64,000 nucleotides of DNA from contig NZ_CP083666.1 in assembly GCF_020097835.1 (NCBI RefSeq), forward strand, positions 2,914,001-2,978,000, written 5' to 3'. Below are positions 9,260 to 20,251 of the stretch, in pieces. The translations under genes and the position numbers were made by a program. The first letter of the stretch is position 1; each line of letters opens with the position of its first letter. The notes under the pieces are model-generated. The model was not told where the DNA came from and made no database searches. It saw only the letters and a list, made by a program, of their open reading frames with translations. The DNA comes from Haloprofundus halobius. GTDB taxonomy: Archaea > Halobacteriota > Halobacteria > Halobacteriales > Haloferacaceae.

Positions 9260-9387
9260 TCACAATACTGAGCAGTTAATCTGAATTAAAATTCCAAACA
9301 CAATCAAAGATATTCGCACATTACCAATATTCAACGATACCAAATAAATAAATGCGGGGCCGCCAGTCACTACTGTCGTAGTTTCAC
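9260..9387 (+). promoter_or_regulatory. AT-rich promoter region of the GntP permease gene
   Basis: This stretch is far AT-richer than its surroundings, with TTAATCTGAATTAAAATTCC, ATATTC and CCAAATAAATAAATG. AAATAAATA at 9344-9352 lies about 36-44 nt before the ATG at 9388, giving a short leader. The extended AT-richness upstream of the box could be an activator or repressor site. No clean palindrome was found. Confidence 0.45.
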
Positions 9388-10797
9388 ATGAACGTTTTCG
9401 CGAATCCACAGGTGGCACAGCTCGGCGGTGCCCACAGTCCGCTGATAGCCTTCGCCGTCGGACTCGTCTCGGTCATTCTGCTGTTGGTGTACTGGGACCT
9501 CCCGGCGTTCGTCGGCCTCGTCATCGCGACGCTCGTCGTCGGCATCGTCGCCCCGCAGGTGGCGTTCGCCGACGTTCCGGCGCAGGTCGCCGAATCGTTC
9601 GGCGAGGGGATGGCCGGCATCGGAATCCCGATCCTCATGGCGGCGGTCATCGGCAAGTCGATGATGGGAAGCGGTGCGGCCGAACGCATCGTTCGTGGCT
9701 TCACCTCGCTGACGGGCAGCGAGAACTCCGACTTCGCGCTCTGGGGGAGCAGTTCCTTCCTCGCCATCCCGGTGTTCTTCGACAACGTGTTCTACCTGAT
9801 GGCACCGCTGGCGCGGTCGATGCGCGCCCGCGTCGGCAAGAACTACGCGCTCTACATCGTCGTCGTCGGCGCGGGCGCGGCGACGACGCACGTGTTCGTC
9901 CCGCCGACGCCCGGCCCGCTCGCCGTCGCGGAGGAACTTCCGAACGTCAATCTCGGCTGGACGATTGCCATCGGCCTCGCGGTCGCCGTCCCCTCGGCGT
10001 TCGTCGGTGGCATCGTCTACGGTCGATGGATAAACAAACGGATGGACATCCCGCTTCGTGACGCGATGGACACGACCGGCGACGAACTGACCGAACTCGC
10101 CGAGCGCTCGAACAGTCAGCTTCCGGGCGTCCTCGAGGCGTCGCTACCGATTCTTTTGGCCGTCGTCCTCGTCGCCTCCGACACCGCGGCGACGACGTTC
10201 CTCGGCGAGGACGCGCCGATTCGCTCCATCACCGGCTTCTTCGGCGACCCGAACTTCGCGCTGACGGCGGCAGCTATCGCCGCGGCGCTCACCTACCGTC
10301 GGATGCGCGCGCTCTCCGACGAGGCGTGGGGCGACGAGCTCACCGAGGCGCTGAAATCCGGTGGCAACATCGCGGCCATCACCGCCGCCGGCGGCGCGTT
10401 CGGTGCGATGCTCGCGGCCGCCGGCATCGGCGACTACATCACCAACATCCTCTCGGGGCTCGGCATCGGCGTGCTCGTCACCGCGTGGCTTATCGCCGCG
10501 ACGGTCCGCATCGCGCAGGGCTCTGCGACCGTCGCGATGCTCACGACGGCGGGTATCATGGCCGGGTCCGGCGCGGTCGCCTCGCTGTCGGTCAACCCGG
10601 CGTACCTCGTGATGGCTATCGGCGCGGGCGGCAACATCTGCTCGTGGTACAACGACAGCGGCTTCTGGCTCGTCAAGGAGATCGGCGGCCTCACGCAGAC
10701 GGAGACGCTGAAGACGTGGACGGCGTTGACGACCATCGTCTCGATCACCGGTCTGCTGACGGTGCTCCTACTGTCGACGTTCCTCCCGCTGACCTGA
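9388..10797 (+). CDS. GntP-family gluconate/organic acid permease
   Basis: This 469-residue polytopic membrane protein starts MNVFANPQVAQLGGAHSP. About 12-14 hydrophobic helices are visible. Family features include FGEGMAGIGIPILMAAVIGK, IPVFFDNVFYLMAPLARSM, the motif TTHVFVPPTPGPLAVAEEL, and the C-terminal RIAQGSATVAMLTTAGIM and NICSWYNDSGFWLVKEIGG. These are hallmarks of the GntP symporters, which take up gluconate, glycerate or related hydroxy acids with protons. The substrate cannot be assigned; no sugar-acid catabolic gene is adjacent. The upstream AT-rich region suggests a dedicated promoter. Confidence 0.92.
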   Translation: MNVFANPQVAQLGGAHSPLIAFAVGLVSVILLLVYWDLPAFVGLVIATLVVGIVAPQVAFADVPAQVAESFGEGMAGIGIPILMAAVIGKSMMGSGAAERIVRGFTSLTGSENSDFALWGSSSFLAIPVFFDNVFYLMAPLARSMRARVGKNYALYIVVVGAGAATTHVFVPPTPGPLAVAEELPNVNLGWTIAIGLAVAVPSAFVGGIVYGRWINKRMDIPLRDAMDTTGDELTELAERSNSQLPGVLEASLPILLAVVLVASDTAATTFLGEDAPIRSITGFFGDPNFALTAAAIAAALTYRRMRALSDEAWGDELTEALKSGGNIAAITAAGGAFGAMLAAAGIGDYITNILSGLGIGVLVTAWLIAATVRIAQGSATVAMLTTAGIMAGSGAVASLSVNPAYLVMAIGAGGNICSWYNDSGFWLVKEIGGLTQTETLKTWTALTTIVSITGLLTVLLLSTFLPLT

Positions 10798-10906
10798 ACT
10801 CGACGAGCGGTTCCGTTCCGCCGACGTAAGCTCGACTGACGGTTTTTCCTACTGACGCACTCGCCACGACCACAACACCTATTTTCCCTACCTGCAAGGG
10901 CGAATC

Positions 10907-11911
10907 GTGCTCGGTACGACACCGGACCTGCTGCGCCTGCTCGTCGTCCCCGTCTTCGCGTGGGCGGCGTGGCGGGACGTGGAGACACGACGCCTTCCGA
11001 ACCGCATGTGGCCGCCGCTGGCGGCGCTCGGTATCCTCCTGCTCGCGTGGGAGCTAGTGGCGGCGTACCCGTTCGGTCCGCTGGACTCGCTGTTCCTCCT
11101 GCAGGTCGCGATTAGCGTCTTCTTCGTCGCGCCCATCGGCTACGCGTTCTGGTACATCGGCGGCTTCGGCGCGGCGGACGCGAAGGCGCTCATCGTCCTC
11201 GCGCTACTGTTTCCGACGTTTCCCTCCTACCGCGTCTCGGGCGTCGAACTCCCCCTCGTGGAGACGACGCTCGGCGTCTTCTCGTTCACTATCCTCACGA
11301 ACGCCGTCCTCGTCGCCGTCGCGTACCCGCTCGCGCTCGCCCTGCGAAACCTCGCCGCGCGGCGCTTCTCGCCGGTGATGTTCGTCGGCACGAAAGTCTC
11401 GGTCCCGTCGTTGCTCACTCGCCACGGCAGCCTGTTCGAGACACCGCGGGGGTACACACGCGACGGACTGGACCTCGACGCGCTCCGGATGTATCTCCGC
11501 TGGCGCGGGACGACGCTGTCGGACCTGCGCGCCGACCCCGACGCGTACCGCGACCCGGCGAGCGTCGGCGAGACGAACCCCGTCGGCGACGGGTCGGTCG
11601 GTGACGGCCGGGCGAACGATCCTGTCGTCGCCGACGGCGGAGCCGTCGTTCGAGAACGCCCCGAAGTCGACTCGGGGACCGACTCCGACGACCCGTGGGC
11701 CGCCGCGGCGTTTCTCGACTCCCTCGACTGGAGCGCCTACGGGACGACGCCCGAGAAACTCCGCGACGGACTCGACCTCGTGACGACCCGCGAGGCGGTC
11801 TGGGTGATGCCCGGCCTCCCGTTCATCGTCCCGATGTTCGTCGGTCTTTTCGTCGCGCTCCTCTACGGCGACATCCTCTTCGGGATCCTGGGCGCGGTTG
11901 GGTTGGTCTGA
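10907..11911 (+). CDS. A24 prepilin peptidase (PibD-like)
   Basis: A GTG at 10907 gives 334 residues; a TATA-like CTATTTT at 10879-10885 lies 25 nt upstream, so the mRNA is probably leaderless. The two aspartates of the A24 aspartic peptidases are visible: Asp24 in [14 protein letters not shown] and the second in [12 protein letters not shown], the archaeal variant of GxGD. Six to seven membrane helices surround them, with a polar cytoplasmic insertion (about 185-260, Asp-rich) before the last two. The enzyme cuts the signal peptides of type IV pilins and archaellins. It probably serves pili and archaella encoded elsewhere. Confidence 0.85.
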   Translation: MLGTTPDLLRLLVVPVFAWAAWRDVETRRLPNRMWPPLAALGILLLAWELVAAYPFGPLDSLFLLQVAISVFFVAPIGYAFWYIGGFGAADAKALIVLALLFPTFPSYRVSGVELPLVETTLGVFSFTILTNAVLVAVAYPLALALRNLAARRFSPVMFVGTKVSVPSLLTRHGSLFETPRGYTRDGLDLDALRMYLRWRGTTLSDLRADPDAYRDPASVGETNPVGDGSVGDGRANDPVVADGGAVVRERPEVDSGTDSDDPWAAAAFLDSLDWSAYGTTPEKLRDGLDLVTTREAVWVMPGLPFIVPMFVGLFVALLYGDILFGILGAVGLV

Positions 11912-11960
11912 CCGTCGAAAACGCAGAAGACATATCGGTCGGACCCGCAACTATCCAGCT

Positions 11961-12320
11961 ATGACCGTCGACGTGGATTTCGGCGAGAACGGACTCGTCC
12001 CCGCCGTCGCCCAGGACGCCGACTCCGGCGAGGTGTTGATGCTCGCGTACGTCTCGCCCGAAGCCCTCGAACGCACCCGAGAGACGAGTCGCGCGCACTA
12101 CTACTCGCGCAGTCGCGACGAGCTCTGGGAGAAAGGCGCGACGAGCGGCCACACCCAGGAAGTAAAAGAAGTTCGGGTCGACTGCGACGCCGACACGCTG
12201 CTGTACCTCGTCGACCAGTCCGGCGGCGCGTGCCACACCGGCCACCGCTCCTGTTTCTACCGGACCGTCGACGGTGAGCACGTCGGCGAACGCGTGTTCG
12301 ACCCCGACGACGTCTACTGA
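11961..12320 (+). CDS. hisI: Phosphoribosyl-AMP cyclohydrolase
   Basis: The product of 119 residues starts [20 protein letters not shown] at 11961. Family motifs are [37 protein letters not shown], the metal-binding [12 protein letters not shown] and [14 protein letters not shown]. Length fits the stand-alone HisI domain, with no fused HisE pyrophosphohydrolase. It hydrolyses the purine ring of PR-AMP to give ProFAR, the substrate of HisA (5276-5998). The gene ends 2 nt before the next start, so it is probably co-transcribed with the coiled-coil gene downstream. Confidence 0.96.
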   Translation: MTVDVDFGENGLVPAVAQDADSGEVLMLAYVSPEALERTRETSRAHYYSRSRDELWEKGATSGHTQEVKEVRVDCDADTLLYLVDQSGGACHTGHRSCFYRTVDGEHVGERVFDPDDVY

Positions 12321-12322
12321 CC

Positions 12323-13561
12323 ATGACCGGCGCGGACCACCCGACGACTGACGACAGCGCCGGAGCCGGTGACGGCGGCCGTATCGACCCGTCTACCACC
12401 GCCTCGGACGCCGAGGCGGCCGTCGACGAACTGGTGACCGCCTACGAGGCCCGCCGTGACGCCGAGACGGCCGTCGCCGACCGGGGAGCAGACGCCGTCG
12501 AGGCGGTCGCCGACGCCTACGAGCGCGCGGTGTCGCTGCTCGACCGCTACGAGGACCGCGCGACCGGGACGGGCGACTTCGGCGCGTTCGTCACATTCGA
12601 ACAGCAGTTCCTCGAACTCGTCGAGGGCGTCGACGACGACGCGCCCGCCGCCGATGCGTTCGAGGCGGCCAACGACATTCTCGACCGCCGCCGTCTGAGC
12701 GAGAAACACTTCGACGCCGCCCGCGACGCACTCGAACCCGCCGCCGACGTCGCCGCACTGCTGGCGGAGCGAGACGCCGCCCGGGAGCGACACCGGAGAG
12801 CCACGATCGACGCCGAACAGCAACTCTCGAACGTCGACGACCGACTCGCGGACCTCCGACGCCTCGAACGACTTAGCGAGGCGAACCTCGACGCCCCTGT
12901 CGACCGACTCCGCGACCCCGTCCGCACGTACAACGACGCGGTCGAAGCGGCGTTCGAGGCGTACAAGGCCGAGGCGAGCGCCCGTGAGGTGCTCTCGTTC
13001 GTCTCGACGGCCGCACGGTATCCGCTGGTCGACTACGACGCGCCGCCCGCCGACCTCCGCGAGTACGTCGACTCGGCCGACGTGGGTGCGAAACCGATTC
13101 CCGAGTTGCTCGAGTACGCCGACTACTCGAACTCGAAGCTCTCGCACTTCGTCGCCGACCCGGGGGAACTGAAAGCCCGTGTCGCGGTGAACCGGACGTA
13201 CCTGACCCGTCTCGACGGCGGACCGCTGCGGGTGTCGTGGCCGCCGCCGTCGGCCGGCGCGCTCCGCTGTCTGGTCCCCGAACTCGTCTCGGTCGTCTCG
13301 CGATTCGCGCCCGACGACGTCGTCGCTCGGTGTCGAGAGCTTCGGTACCTCGCAGAGAACGACGACTACGACCATCTTCGGACCGCCGCGGAGGCTCGCG
13401 AGTCGCTCGCCGACGCGGAACGGAAACGACTGCGACGCGGCGAGGTGGCGGCGGAAGTCGACACGCTCGACGAGTCCCGTGACCGACTGCGCGAGGTTCT
13501 CGACCGGTACGGCTACGAGTCGGCGGCCCCGCTCGACTCGTCGGAGTCGGCGGAGCCGTAA
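12323..13561 (+). CDS. Acidic coiled-coil protein, unknown function
   Basis: A 412-residue, very acidic, Ala-rich protein beginning MTGADHPTTDDSAGAGDGG. Residues 1-35 are disordered. About 40-230 is almost continuous helix with heptad-like spacing (for example ERDAARERHRRATIDAEQQL and DDRLADLRRLERLSEANL). A mixed region follows with KPIPELLEYADYSNSKLSHF and GPLRVSWPPPSAGALRCLVP. A last helical hairpin (about 350-395) ends in a polar tail. I do not recognise a characterised family. It starts 2 nt after hisI and so is likely in that transcript, but a histidine role is not implied. Confidence 0.75.
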   Translation: MTGADHPTTDDSAGAGDGGRIDPSTTASDAEAAVDELVTAYEARRDAETAVADRGADAVEAVADAYERAVSLLDRYEDRATGTGDFGAFVTFEQQFLELVEGVDDDAPAADAFEAANDILDRRRLSEKHFDAARDALEPAADVAALLAERDAARERHRRATIDAEQQLSNVDDRLADLRRLERLSEANLDAPVDRLRDPVRTYNDAVEAAFEAYKAEASAREVLSFVSTAARYPLVDYDAPPADLREYVDSADVGAKPIPELLEYADYSNSKLSHFVADPGELKARVAVNRTYLTRLDGGPLRVSWPPPSAGALRCLVPELVSVVSRFAPDDVVARCRELRYLAENDDYDHLRTAAEARESLADAERKRLRRGEVAAEVDTLDESRDRLREVLDRYGYESAAPLDSSESAEP

Positions 13562-13685
13562 CCGCCGTCGCCGGCATCGACTTCGCCGTCGTCGTCGCCT
13601 GCAGCCCCGTCCCTGCAGCCCCGTTGCCTGCAGCGCCGTAACCGTGGAGGCGGTTCGACTCGTCGCCGGCCCCGCTTTCGCCGCT

Positions 13686-14204
13686 CATCGACCGTCGATA
13701 CACGTCCGTCGGATAGCGCGTTCCCTCGATGTCGACTTCACCCGTGCCGGTCGTCTCGAACCCGCGTGCGAGGTAGAAGCGCTTGGCCGTCTCGTTTCCC
13801 GTCAACGCCTCCAGACGCAACGCCGTCACCGTCTCGGGGAGCGCCGTCACGCTGGACGCGAGCAACCGAGAGCCGACGCCCTCGCTCCACCGGTCGGGGT
13901 CGACGTAGAGCGCGCGGAGCTCCGCCTCGCCGTCCCGGACGAACGACTTCGTTCGCATCGCGTCCTAGACGACGCGGGCGTCGCCGTCGCACGCACCGAC
14001 GTCTGCGGTATCGTCATCGACTGCGTCTGCGGTATCGTCGCTGCCGGACCCGCTGGCGACGGCGACGAGAAACCGCTCGGCGGGGGTCCGTCTGAGCTGG
14101 TCGAAGCGGGCGCGAACGTCGGCCGCCGACGCCGTCTCCCGGGCTTCGAGCACCGACGCCGGGAGCAGGTCGGCGTAGGCGGCGCGCCACGCGCATTGGT
14201 TGAC
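13686..14204 (-). pseudogene. Decayed GNAT N-acetyltransferase
   Basis: Minus-strand reading gives a recognisable GNAT core, ELRALYVDPDRWSEGVGSRL, then TVTALRLEALTGNETAKRFY and LARGFETTGTGEVDIEGTRY, with the acetyl-CoA loop modified from the usual Q/RxxGxG/A. Upstream in the same frame is NQCAWRAAYADLLPASVLEA, as in the N-terminal helix of this family, but it is preceded by TGA (14205-14207) with no start, and an in-frame TAG at 13965-13967 splits it from the core. Between them is a low-complexity insert (SGSGSDDTADAVDDDTADV). The 3' end also lacks a stop and runs into Ala/Gly repeats and the opposite gene. An ATG at 13956-13958 could still express the core alone. Confidence 0.7.
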
Positions 14205-14314
14205 TCAAATCGAGGCGCGAAGCTCGTCTGACGACGCTAGCGGCCGAATCTCCGTGGGGAGGCTGTGTGCGGTACGGGAAGAAGGTTGTCCCGACTGCGC
14301 ACCGCCGTGCGGCG

Positions 14315-15679
14315 CTACGGGTCGGGGATCGAGGCCGTCAGCGCCGCGCGGGCGTCCTCGGCCAACCGCTCGGCGCGGCCGGCGTCGCGCGCCTCCGCGT
14401 AGATTCGGACCTTGGGCTCCGTCCCCGAGGGGCGGACGAGCACCCACGCGTCGCCGTAGTCGAGGCGGTAGCCGTCGATGGTGTTCGGTTCGGCGTCGGC
14501 CGCGTCGGCGTATCGCTCGGCGGCGGCGAGCATCGCGTTCAGTTCGGTCTCCGAGTCGTACGTTAGGTTGACGCGGACGTTGTGGTAGTCGGTGTACGGT
14601 TCGACGATTCCGCTCGGGGGCCGCTCGGCGACCAGTTCGAGGAACTTCGCGCCGATGAACGCGCCGTCGCGGACGAGGCGGTAGTCCGGGAAGAAGATGC
14701 CGCCGTTGCCCTCGCCCGCGACGGGAACCGTCTCTCCCTCGGCCCACAGTTCCCGGATGCGAGTGATGAGGTTCGTGCTGCCGATAGGTGTCAGTTCGAG
14801 CGTCGCCCCCACGTCGTTGCAGACGTCGACGAGGCGCTGGGAGACGTTGACCGCGGCGACGGTGGTGTCGCCCGCCGAGAGCCCGGCGGCCGACAGCGCC
14901 GCCAGCGAGGCGTCGCCCTCGATGTACTCGCCGCGCTCGTCGAAGAAGATGGCTCGGTCGGCGTCGCCGTCGTGGGCGATCCCCACGTCGGCGTCGCTCG
15001 CGCGGACCAGCCGTCCGAGGTCGCCGAGGTTCTTCTCGACGGGCTCGGGGTTCCGCCCGGGGAAGTGGCCGTCGGGTTGTCCGTTGACCGTGACGACCTC
15101 GCAGCCGAGCTCACGGTAGAAGGCGGGGCTGGTGAGCGCGCCCGCGCCGTGACCGGGGTCGAGTGCGACTTTGATGTCGCCGGCGGCGATCTTCTCGCGG
15201 TCGACGGTGGCGAGCATCTCGTCGACGTAGTCGCGGTTCGCCGACTCGACGCGCCGCGTCTCGCCGACCTCGTCCCACGCCACGGTGTCGAACTCCTCGG
15301 CGAGGATGTGGTCCTCAATGCGTTCGAGTCGCTCGACGACGAGTTCGACGCCGTCGGGACCGACCAGTTTGACGCCGTTGTACTCCGGCGGGTTGTGCGA
15401 GGCGGTGATGACGATGCCCGGGACCTCCTCGACCTCGCAGTAGCGCGTCACCGCGGGCGTCGGTGTGACGCCCAGGCGGTCGACGTCGACGCCGACGCTC
15501 GCCAGTCCGCTGGCGGCGGCGTTCGTGAACAGTTCGCCCGTCGTCCGGGTGTCGCGGGCGACGGCGGCGCGTTCGGCGTTCCACACCGTCCCGGCGGCCT
15601 TCGCCACCCGGAGCACGAACTCGGGGGTTAGCTGTTCGTTCGCCACCCCGCGCGTCCCACTCGACCCGAACAACTTCAT
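14315..15679 (-). CDS. glmM: Phosphoglucosamine mutase / phosphohexomutase
   Basis: The product has 454 residues, starting MKLFGSSGTRGVANEQLTPE. The alpha-D-phosphohexomutase motifs are in order: the catalytic phosphoserine loop TASHNPPEYNG (about residue 94), metal-binding DGDADR (about 239), the sugar-binding GEGNGGIF (about 320) and the phosphate-binding VRPSGTEPKVRIYAE near the C-terminus. It most resembles archaeal GlmM, which converts glucosamine-6-phosphate to glucosamine-1-phosphate for UDP-GlcNAc; phosphomannomutase activity is possible. It stands alone after the acetyltransferase remnant. Confidence 0.88.
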   Translation of the reverse strand: MKLFGSSGTRGVANEQLTPEFVLRVAKAAGTVWNAERAAVARDTRTTGELFTNAAASGLASVGVDVDRLGVTPTPAVTRYCEVEEVPGIVITASHNPPEYNGVKLVGPDGVELVVERLERIEDHILAEEFDTVAWDEVGETRRVESANRDYVDEMLATVDREKIAAGDIKVALDPGHGAGALTSPAFYRELGCEVVTVNGQPDGHFPGRNPEPVEKNLGDLGRLVRASDADVGIAHDGDADRAIFFDERGEYIEGDASLAALSAAGLSAGDTTVAAVNVSQRLVDVCNDVGATLELTPIGSTNLITRIRELWAEGETVPVAGEGNGGIFFPDYRLVRDGAFIGAKFLELVAERPPSGIVEPYTDYHNVRVNLTYDSETELNAMLAAAERYADAADAEPNTIDGYRLDYGDAWVLVRPSGTEPKVRIYAEARDAGRAERLAEDARAALTASIPDP

Positions 15680-15772
15680 TGGCGGTTGCTCTTGCGGGCA
15701 GAAAGAAAGCCGTTCCGGAGACGACTTGCGAAATCTCCGGTTACCGGGCGTTCACGAGGCGCGTGCTACGAG

Positions 15773-16108
15773 TTACCGTATCCCGTCACCCTCGCCAGCG
15801 TCACCCTCGCCAGCGTCGCTGTCGCCGATATCGAGCGTCGTCTGGGAGAGCGGGACGGCGCTCAGACCCGCGCCGTTGCCGCTCTTGTACGCGTAGATGA
15901 CGACACCGGCCTCCTCGTCGACGGCGCGCTTCAGCGTCCCGCTAAAGTTGGCGTCGCGGGGGCTGACGGGAACGAACTGTCGCTGGGGCCGGCTTCGGTC
16001 GCTATCGGCGTCGTCTCCGTCGTCGTCGCCGGGTTGGGAGGACTCGACCGGCCGAAACCGGTCGCTCACGTCTTCGTCTGCGTCGTGCGGGGAGTCGAAC
16101 AGACCCAT
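15773..16108 (-). CDS. Small acidic protein downstream of lpdA, unknown function
   Basis: The start MGLFDSPHDADEDVSDRFRP gives 111 residues; an in-frame ATG at 16129 would add only seven. The first 50 residues are acidic and Ser/Pro-rich. A conserved-looking core follows: FVPVSPRDANFSGTLKRAVD then EEAGVVIYAYKSGNGAGLSA. The tail has a short imperfect repeat (GDAGEGDGI after SDAGEGDAGEGDG). It begins 49 nt after the stop of lpdA and may be the last gene of the dehydrogenase operon. No known motif was found. Confidence 0.6.
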   Translation of the reverse strand: MGLFDSPHDADEDVSDRFRPVESSQPGDDDGDDADSDRSRPQRQFVPVSPRDANFSGTLKRAVDEEAGVVIYAYKSGNGAGLSAVPLSQTTLDIGDSDAGEGDAGEGDGIR

Positions 16109-16157
16109 GCACCAACCGCGCACCGACACGTCAAAAAACGGTGTGTTCGGTCGAAGC

Positions 16158-17585
<1,428 letters not shown>

Positions 17586-17587
17586 TG

Positions 17588-19255
17588 TTATTCGAGTAGC
17601 AGGAGTTTGGGGTTACGGAGGTTCTCCATCACCGTGTTCGTGAACGCTGCGGCGTCCGCGCCGTCGACGACGCGGTGGTCGATGGAGAGCGACAGCGGTA
17701 GCGTGTTCGCCGCGACGACTTCGTCGCCTTCTTCGCTCTCTTTCACGACCGGCCGCTTTTCGATTCCACCGAGGCCCAAGATAGCCGTCTCGGGGTAGTT
17801 GATGATCGGCGTGGCGTACTCGCCGCCGATAGCGCCGAAGTTCGTGATGGTGAACGTCCCGCCCTGCATCTCCTCGCGGGTGACCTTGCGCTCGCGAGCG
17901 CGCGAGGCGAGGTCGTTGACCTCGCGGGAGAGCTGCAGGATGGACTTCTCGTCGACGTCCTTCACGACAGGCACCATCAGTCCGGCGTCCGTCGCTACTG
18001 CGATGCCGATGTTGTACTCGTCTCTGACGAGAATCTCGGCGTTCTCGGGGTCGGACTCGTCGAGCGTCGAGTTCAGTATCGGGTGCTCGCGCAACCCGGC
18101 GACGATGGCTTTCATCACGAACGGCATGTACGTGAGTTTCACGTCGCGCTCGGCGGCGAGCTCCTTGTACTCCGCGCGCACGTCGACGAGTTCGTCGACG
18201 ACGGTCGTGTCGTGGTGGGTGACGTGCGGCGCGGTGTACGCCGACCGCTCCATCTGCTGGCCGATGGTGCGCCGGACGCCTCGGTAGGGGATGCGCTCGG
18301 CGACGCCTTCTTCGGTTTCCTCGGTCGCGGGCGCGGCTTCGGTCTCCGCGTCCGCCGCCTCGGCCTGCACCTCGGCTTCGCGGGCCTCGCGCTGGGCCTG
18401 TGCGTACTGCGTGACCGCCTCGGGCGTGACGAACGCCTCGCCGTCGCGCGTCTCCTCGGTCGGCACGTCGTCGATGTCGATGCCCTCCTCCTCGGCCATC
18501 CGGCGCGTGGCGGGCGCGGCGAGCGTCCGGTCGCGGCCGGCGGCTTGCGCGCTCACGCCCGCTCCGGCGCTGCCGTCGACGGCCGACTCACCGTCGTCGC
18601 GTCGGCTCACGGCGGACTGCTTCTCGCCGGTCGAGACGTCGCGTGGTCCGGAGTCGCTCTCGCGCTCCTCGACCGCGCTCTCCACCTGTCCATTGGCGAC
18701 GGCCTGCACGTCCGCGTCGGTGACGCGGCCGCCCGGTCCGCTGCCGTCGACGGACTGGATGTCCACGTCGAGTTCGCGCGCGAGTCGTCGGGCGCTCGGC
18801 GCGGCGAAGACGCGACCTTTCGGCGTCTCTGCCTCCTGTTCGGCCCCCTTCTCGGCGGACTCGCCCGCGACGGCCTCGCCGTCGCCCACTGCGGCTTCTC
18901 CGTCGCCCGGGGCACCGACGGCCTCGTCGCCCGTCTCGCGCTCGTCGGCTTCGCTCTCCTGAGCCTCCATCTCCGCGGAGGCGCGTTCTTCTTCGGCTGA
19001 CTCGTCGCCCTCGCCCTCCACCTCGAAGGTGATGATGACGTCGCCGACGGGGACGATTTCGCCCTCCTCGGCGAGCAGTTCCTTCACCGTGCCGTTGTAC
19101 GGCGACGGCACTTCGACGAGCGCCTTGTCCGTCTCCACCTCGGCGACCGCCTGGTCCTCGGTGACGGTGTCGCCGGGTTCGACGAGCCACGAGACGAGTT
19201 CGCCTTCGGCGACGCCCTCGCCCACGTCGGGCAGTTTGAACTCCTTGACTCCCAT
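17588..19255 (-). CDS. pdhC: Dihydrolipoamide acyltransferase (E2)
   Basis: This protein of 555 residues starts MGVKEFKLPDVGEGVAEGEL. One lipoyl domain (about 1-80) carries the lipoylated Lys44 in VETDKALVEVPSP. A long acidic Ala-rich linker follows. Two peripheral-subunit-binding-like segments are seen: FAAPSARRLARELDVDIQSV with GPGGRVTDADV (about 148-185) and LAAPATRRMAEEEGIDIDDV (about 243-283). The C-terminal catalytic domain (about 320-555) ends with the active site SIDHRVVDGADAAAFTN. It moves acyl groups from E1 to CoA. The lipoyl group could come from LipA (23587-24519). Confidence 0.95.
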   Translation of the reverse strand: MGVKEFKLPDVGEGVAEGELVSWLVEPGDTVTEDQAVAEVETDKALVEVPSPYNGTVKELLAEEGEIVPVGDVIITFEVEGEGDESAEEERASAEMEAQESEADERETGDEAVGAPGDGEAAVGDGEAVAGESAEKGAEQEAETPKGRVFAAPSARRLARELDVDIQSVDGSGPGGRVTDADVQAVANGQVESAVEERESDSGPRDVSTGEKQSAVSRRDDGESAVDGSAGAGVSAQAAGRDRTLAAPATRRMAEEEGIDIDDVPTEETRDGEAFVTPEAVTQYAQAQREAREAEVQAEAADAETEAAPATEETEEGVAERIPYRGVRRTIGQQMERSAYTAPHVTHHDTTVVDELVDVRAEYKELAAERDVKLTYMPFVMKAIVAGLREHPILNSTLDESDPENAEILVRDEYNIGIAVATDAGLMVPVVKDVDEKSILQLSREVNDLASRARERKVTREEMQGGTFTITNFGAIGGEYATPIINYPETAILGLGGIEKRPVVKESEEGDEVVAANTLPLSLSIDHRVVDGADAAAFTNTVMENLRNPKLLLLE

Positions 19256-19258
19256 CGG

Positions 19259-20251
19259 TTAGAACTCCACCGCGTTGCGGATACCTTCTTCGACGCGCGC
19301 GGCGTTCGGGAGGTAGTAGTCCTCCAGCGCGTACAGCGGGTACGGTACGTCGTAGCCGGTGACGCGTTCGACCGGCGCTTCCTGGTAGACGAGCGCCTCC
19401 TCCTGGACGATGGCGGTGATTTCGCCGCCGAGGCCGCCGGATTTGGGGGCCTCGTGGACGACGACGGCGCGGCCGGTCTTCTTGAACGACTCCACGATGG
19501 CCTCGCGGTCCAGCGGCGAGACGGTGCGGAGGTCGACGACTTCGACGTCGACCTCGCCTTCGAGATTCTCGGCGGCTTCCATCGTCGCCCGGGTCATCGC
19601 GCCGTACGTGAACACCGACACGTCCGAGCCTTCGCGGCGGACCGCCGCTTCGCCGATAGGCACGGTGTAGTCGTCCTCGGGAACCTCGCCGCGGAACGCG
19701 CGGTAGATGAGTTTCGGTTCGAGGAAGATAACCGGATCCGGATCGCGAATCGCGGAGATGAGCAGTCCCTTCGTGTCGTACGGCGTCGACGGCATGACGA
19801 CCTTCAGCCCCGCTTCGTGCGCGTAGAACGCCTCTTTGGATTCGGAGTGGTGTTCCGGGGCGCGGATGCCGCCGCCGTACGGCGCGCGAAGCACCATCGG
19901 CAGGGTGTAGCGGCCGCGCGAGCGGGTCCGGAGCCGCGACATGTGGCTCACGATCTGGTCGAAGCCGGGGTACATGAAGCCGGAGAACTGAATCTCCGGA
20001 ACCGGTTTGAGGCCGTAGGCGGCCATGCCGACCGCGGTGCCGATGATGCCGGACTCGGCCAGCGGCGTGTCGATGACGCGGTCGTCGCCGAACTCGTCCC
20101 AGAGTCCTTCGGTGGCGCGGAAGACGCCGCCGTTCTTGCCGACGTCCTCGCCCATGACGATGACGTCGTCGTCCGCCTGCATTTCGGTGTAGAGACCGTC
20201 CCGTACCGCCTGCACGAGTGTGAGATTCTGGGTTTGTTGTGCTTGTGCCAT
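19259..20251 (-). CDS. pdhB: 2-oxoacid (pyruvate-type) dehydrogenase E1 component, beta subunit
   Basis: The start [20 protein letters not shown] at 20251 gives 330 residues, the normal size; the frame is open far upstream inside the E1alpha gene but is not coding there. TPP-dependent E1beta motifs include VIVMGEDVGKNGGVFRATEG, PLAESGIIGTAVGMAAYGLK and APYGGGIRAPEHHSESKEAF. The C-terminal transketolase domain has GRAVVVHEAPKSGGLGGEI. Its ATG overlaps the E1alpha TGA by one base (TGATG), implying translational coupling that would keep the two subunits equimolar. Confidence 0.95.
   Translation of the reverse strand: MAQAQQTQNLTLVQAVRDGLYTEMQADDDVIVMGEDVGKNGGVFRATEGLWDEFGDDRVIDTPLAESGIIGTAVGMAAYGLKPVPEIQFSGFMYPGFDQIVSHMSRLRTRSRGRYTLPMVLRAPYGGGIRAPEHHSESKEAFYAHEAGLKVVMPSTPYDTKGLLISAIRDPDPVIFLEPKLIYRAFRGEVPEDDYTVPIGEAAVRREGSDVSVFTYGAMTRATMEAAENLEGEVDVEVVDLRTVSPLDREAIVESFKKTGRAVVVHEAPKSGGLGGEITAIVQEEALVYQEAPVERVTGYDVPYPLYALEDYYLPNAARVEEGIRNAVEF

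Noticed and set aside
4342-12320. A histidine operon
   Set aside because: hisB, hisA and hisI are separated by unrelated genes on both strands, so they are dispersed rather than an operon.
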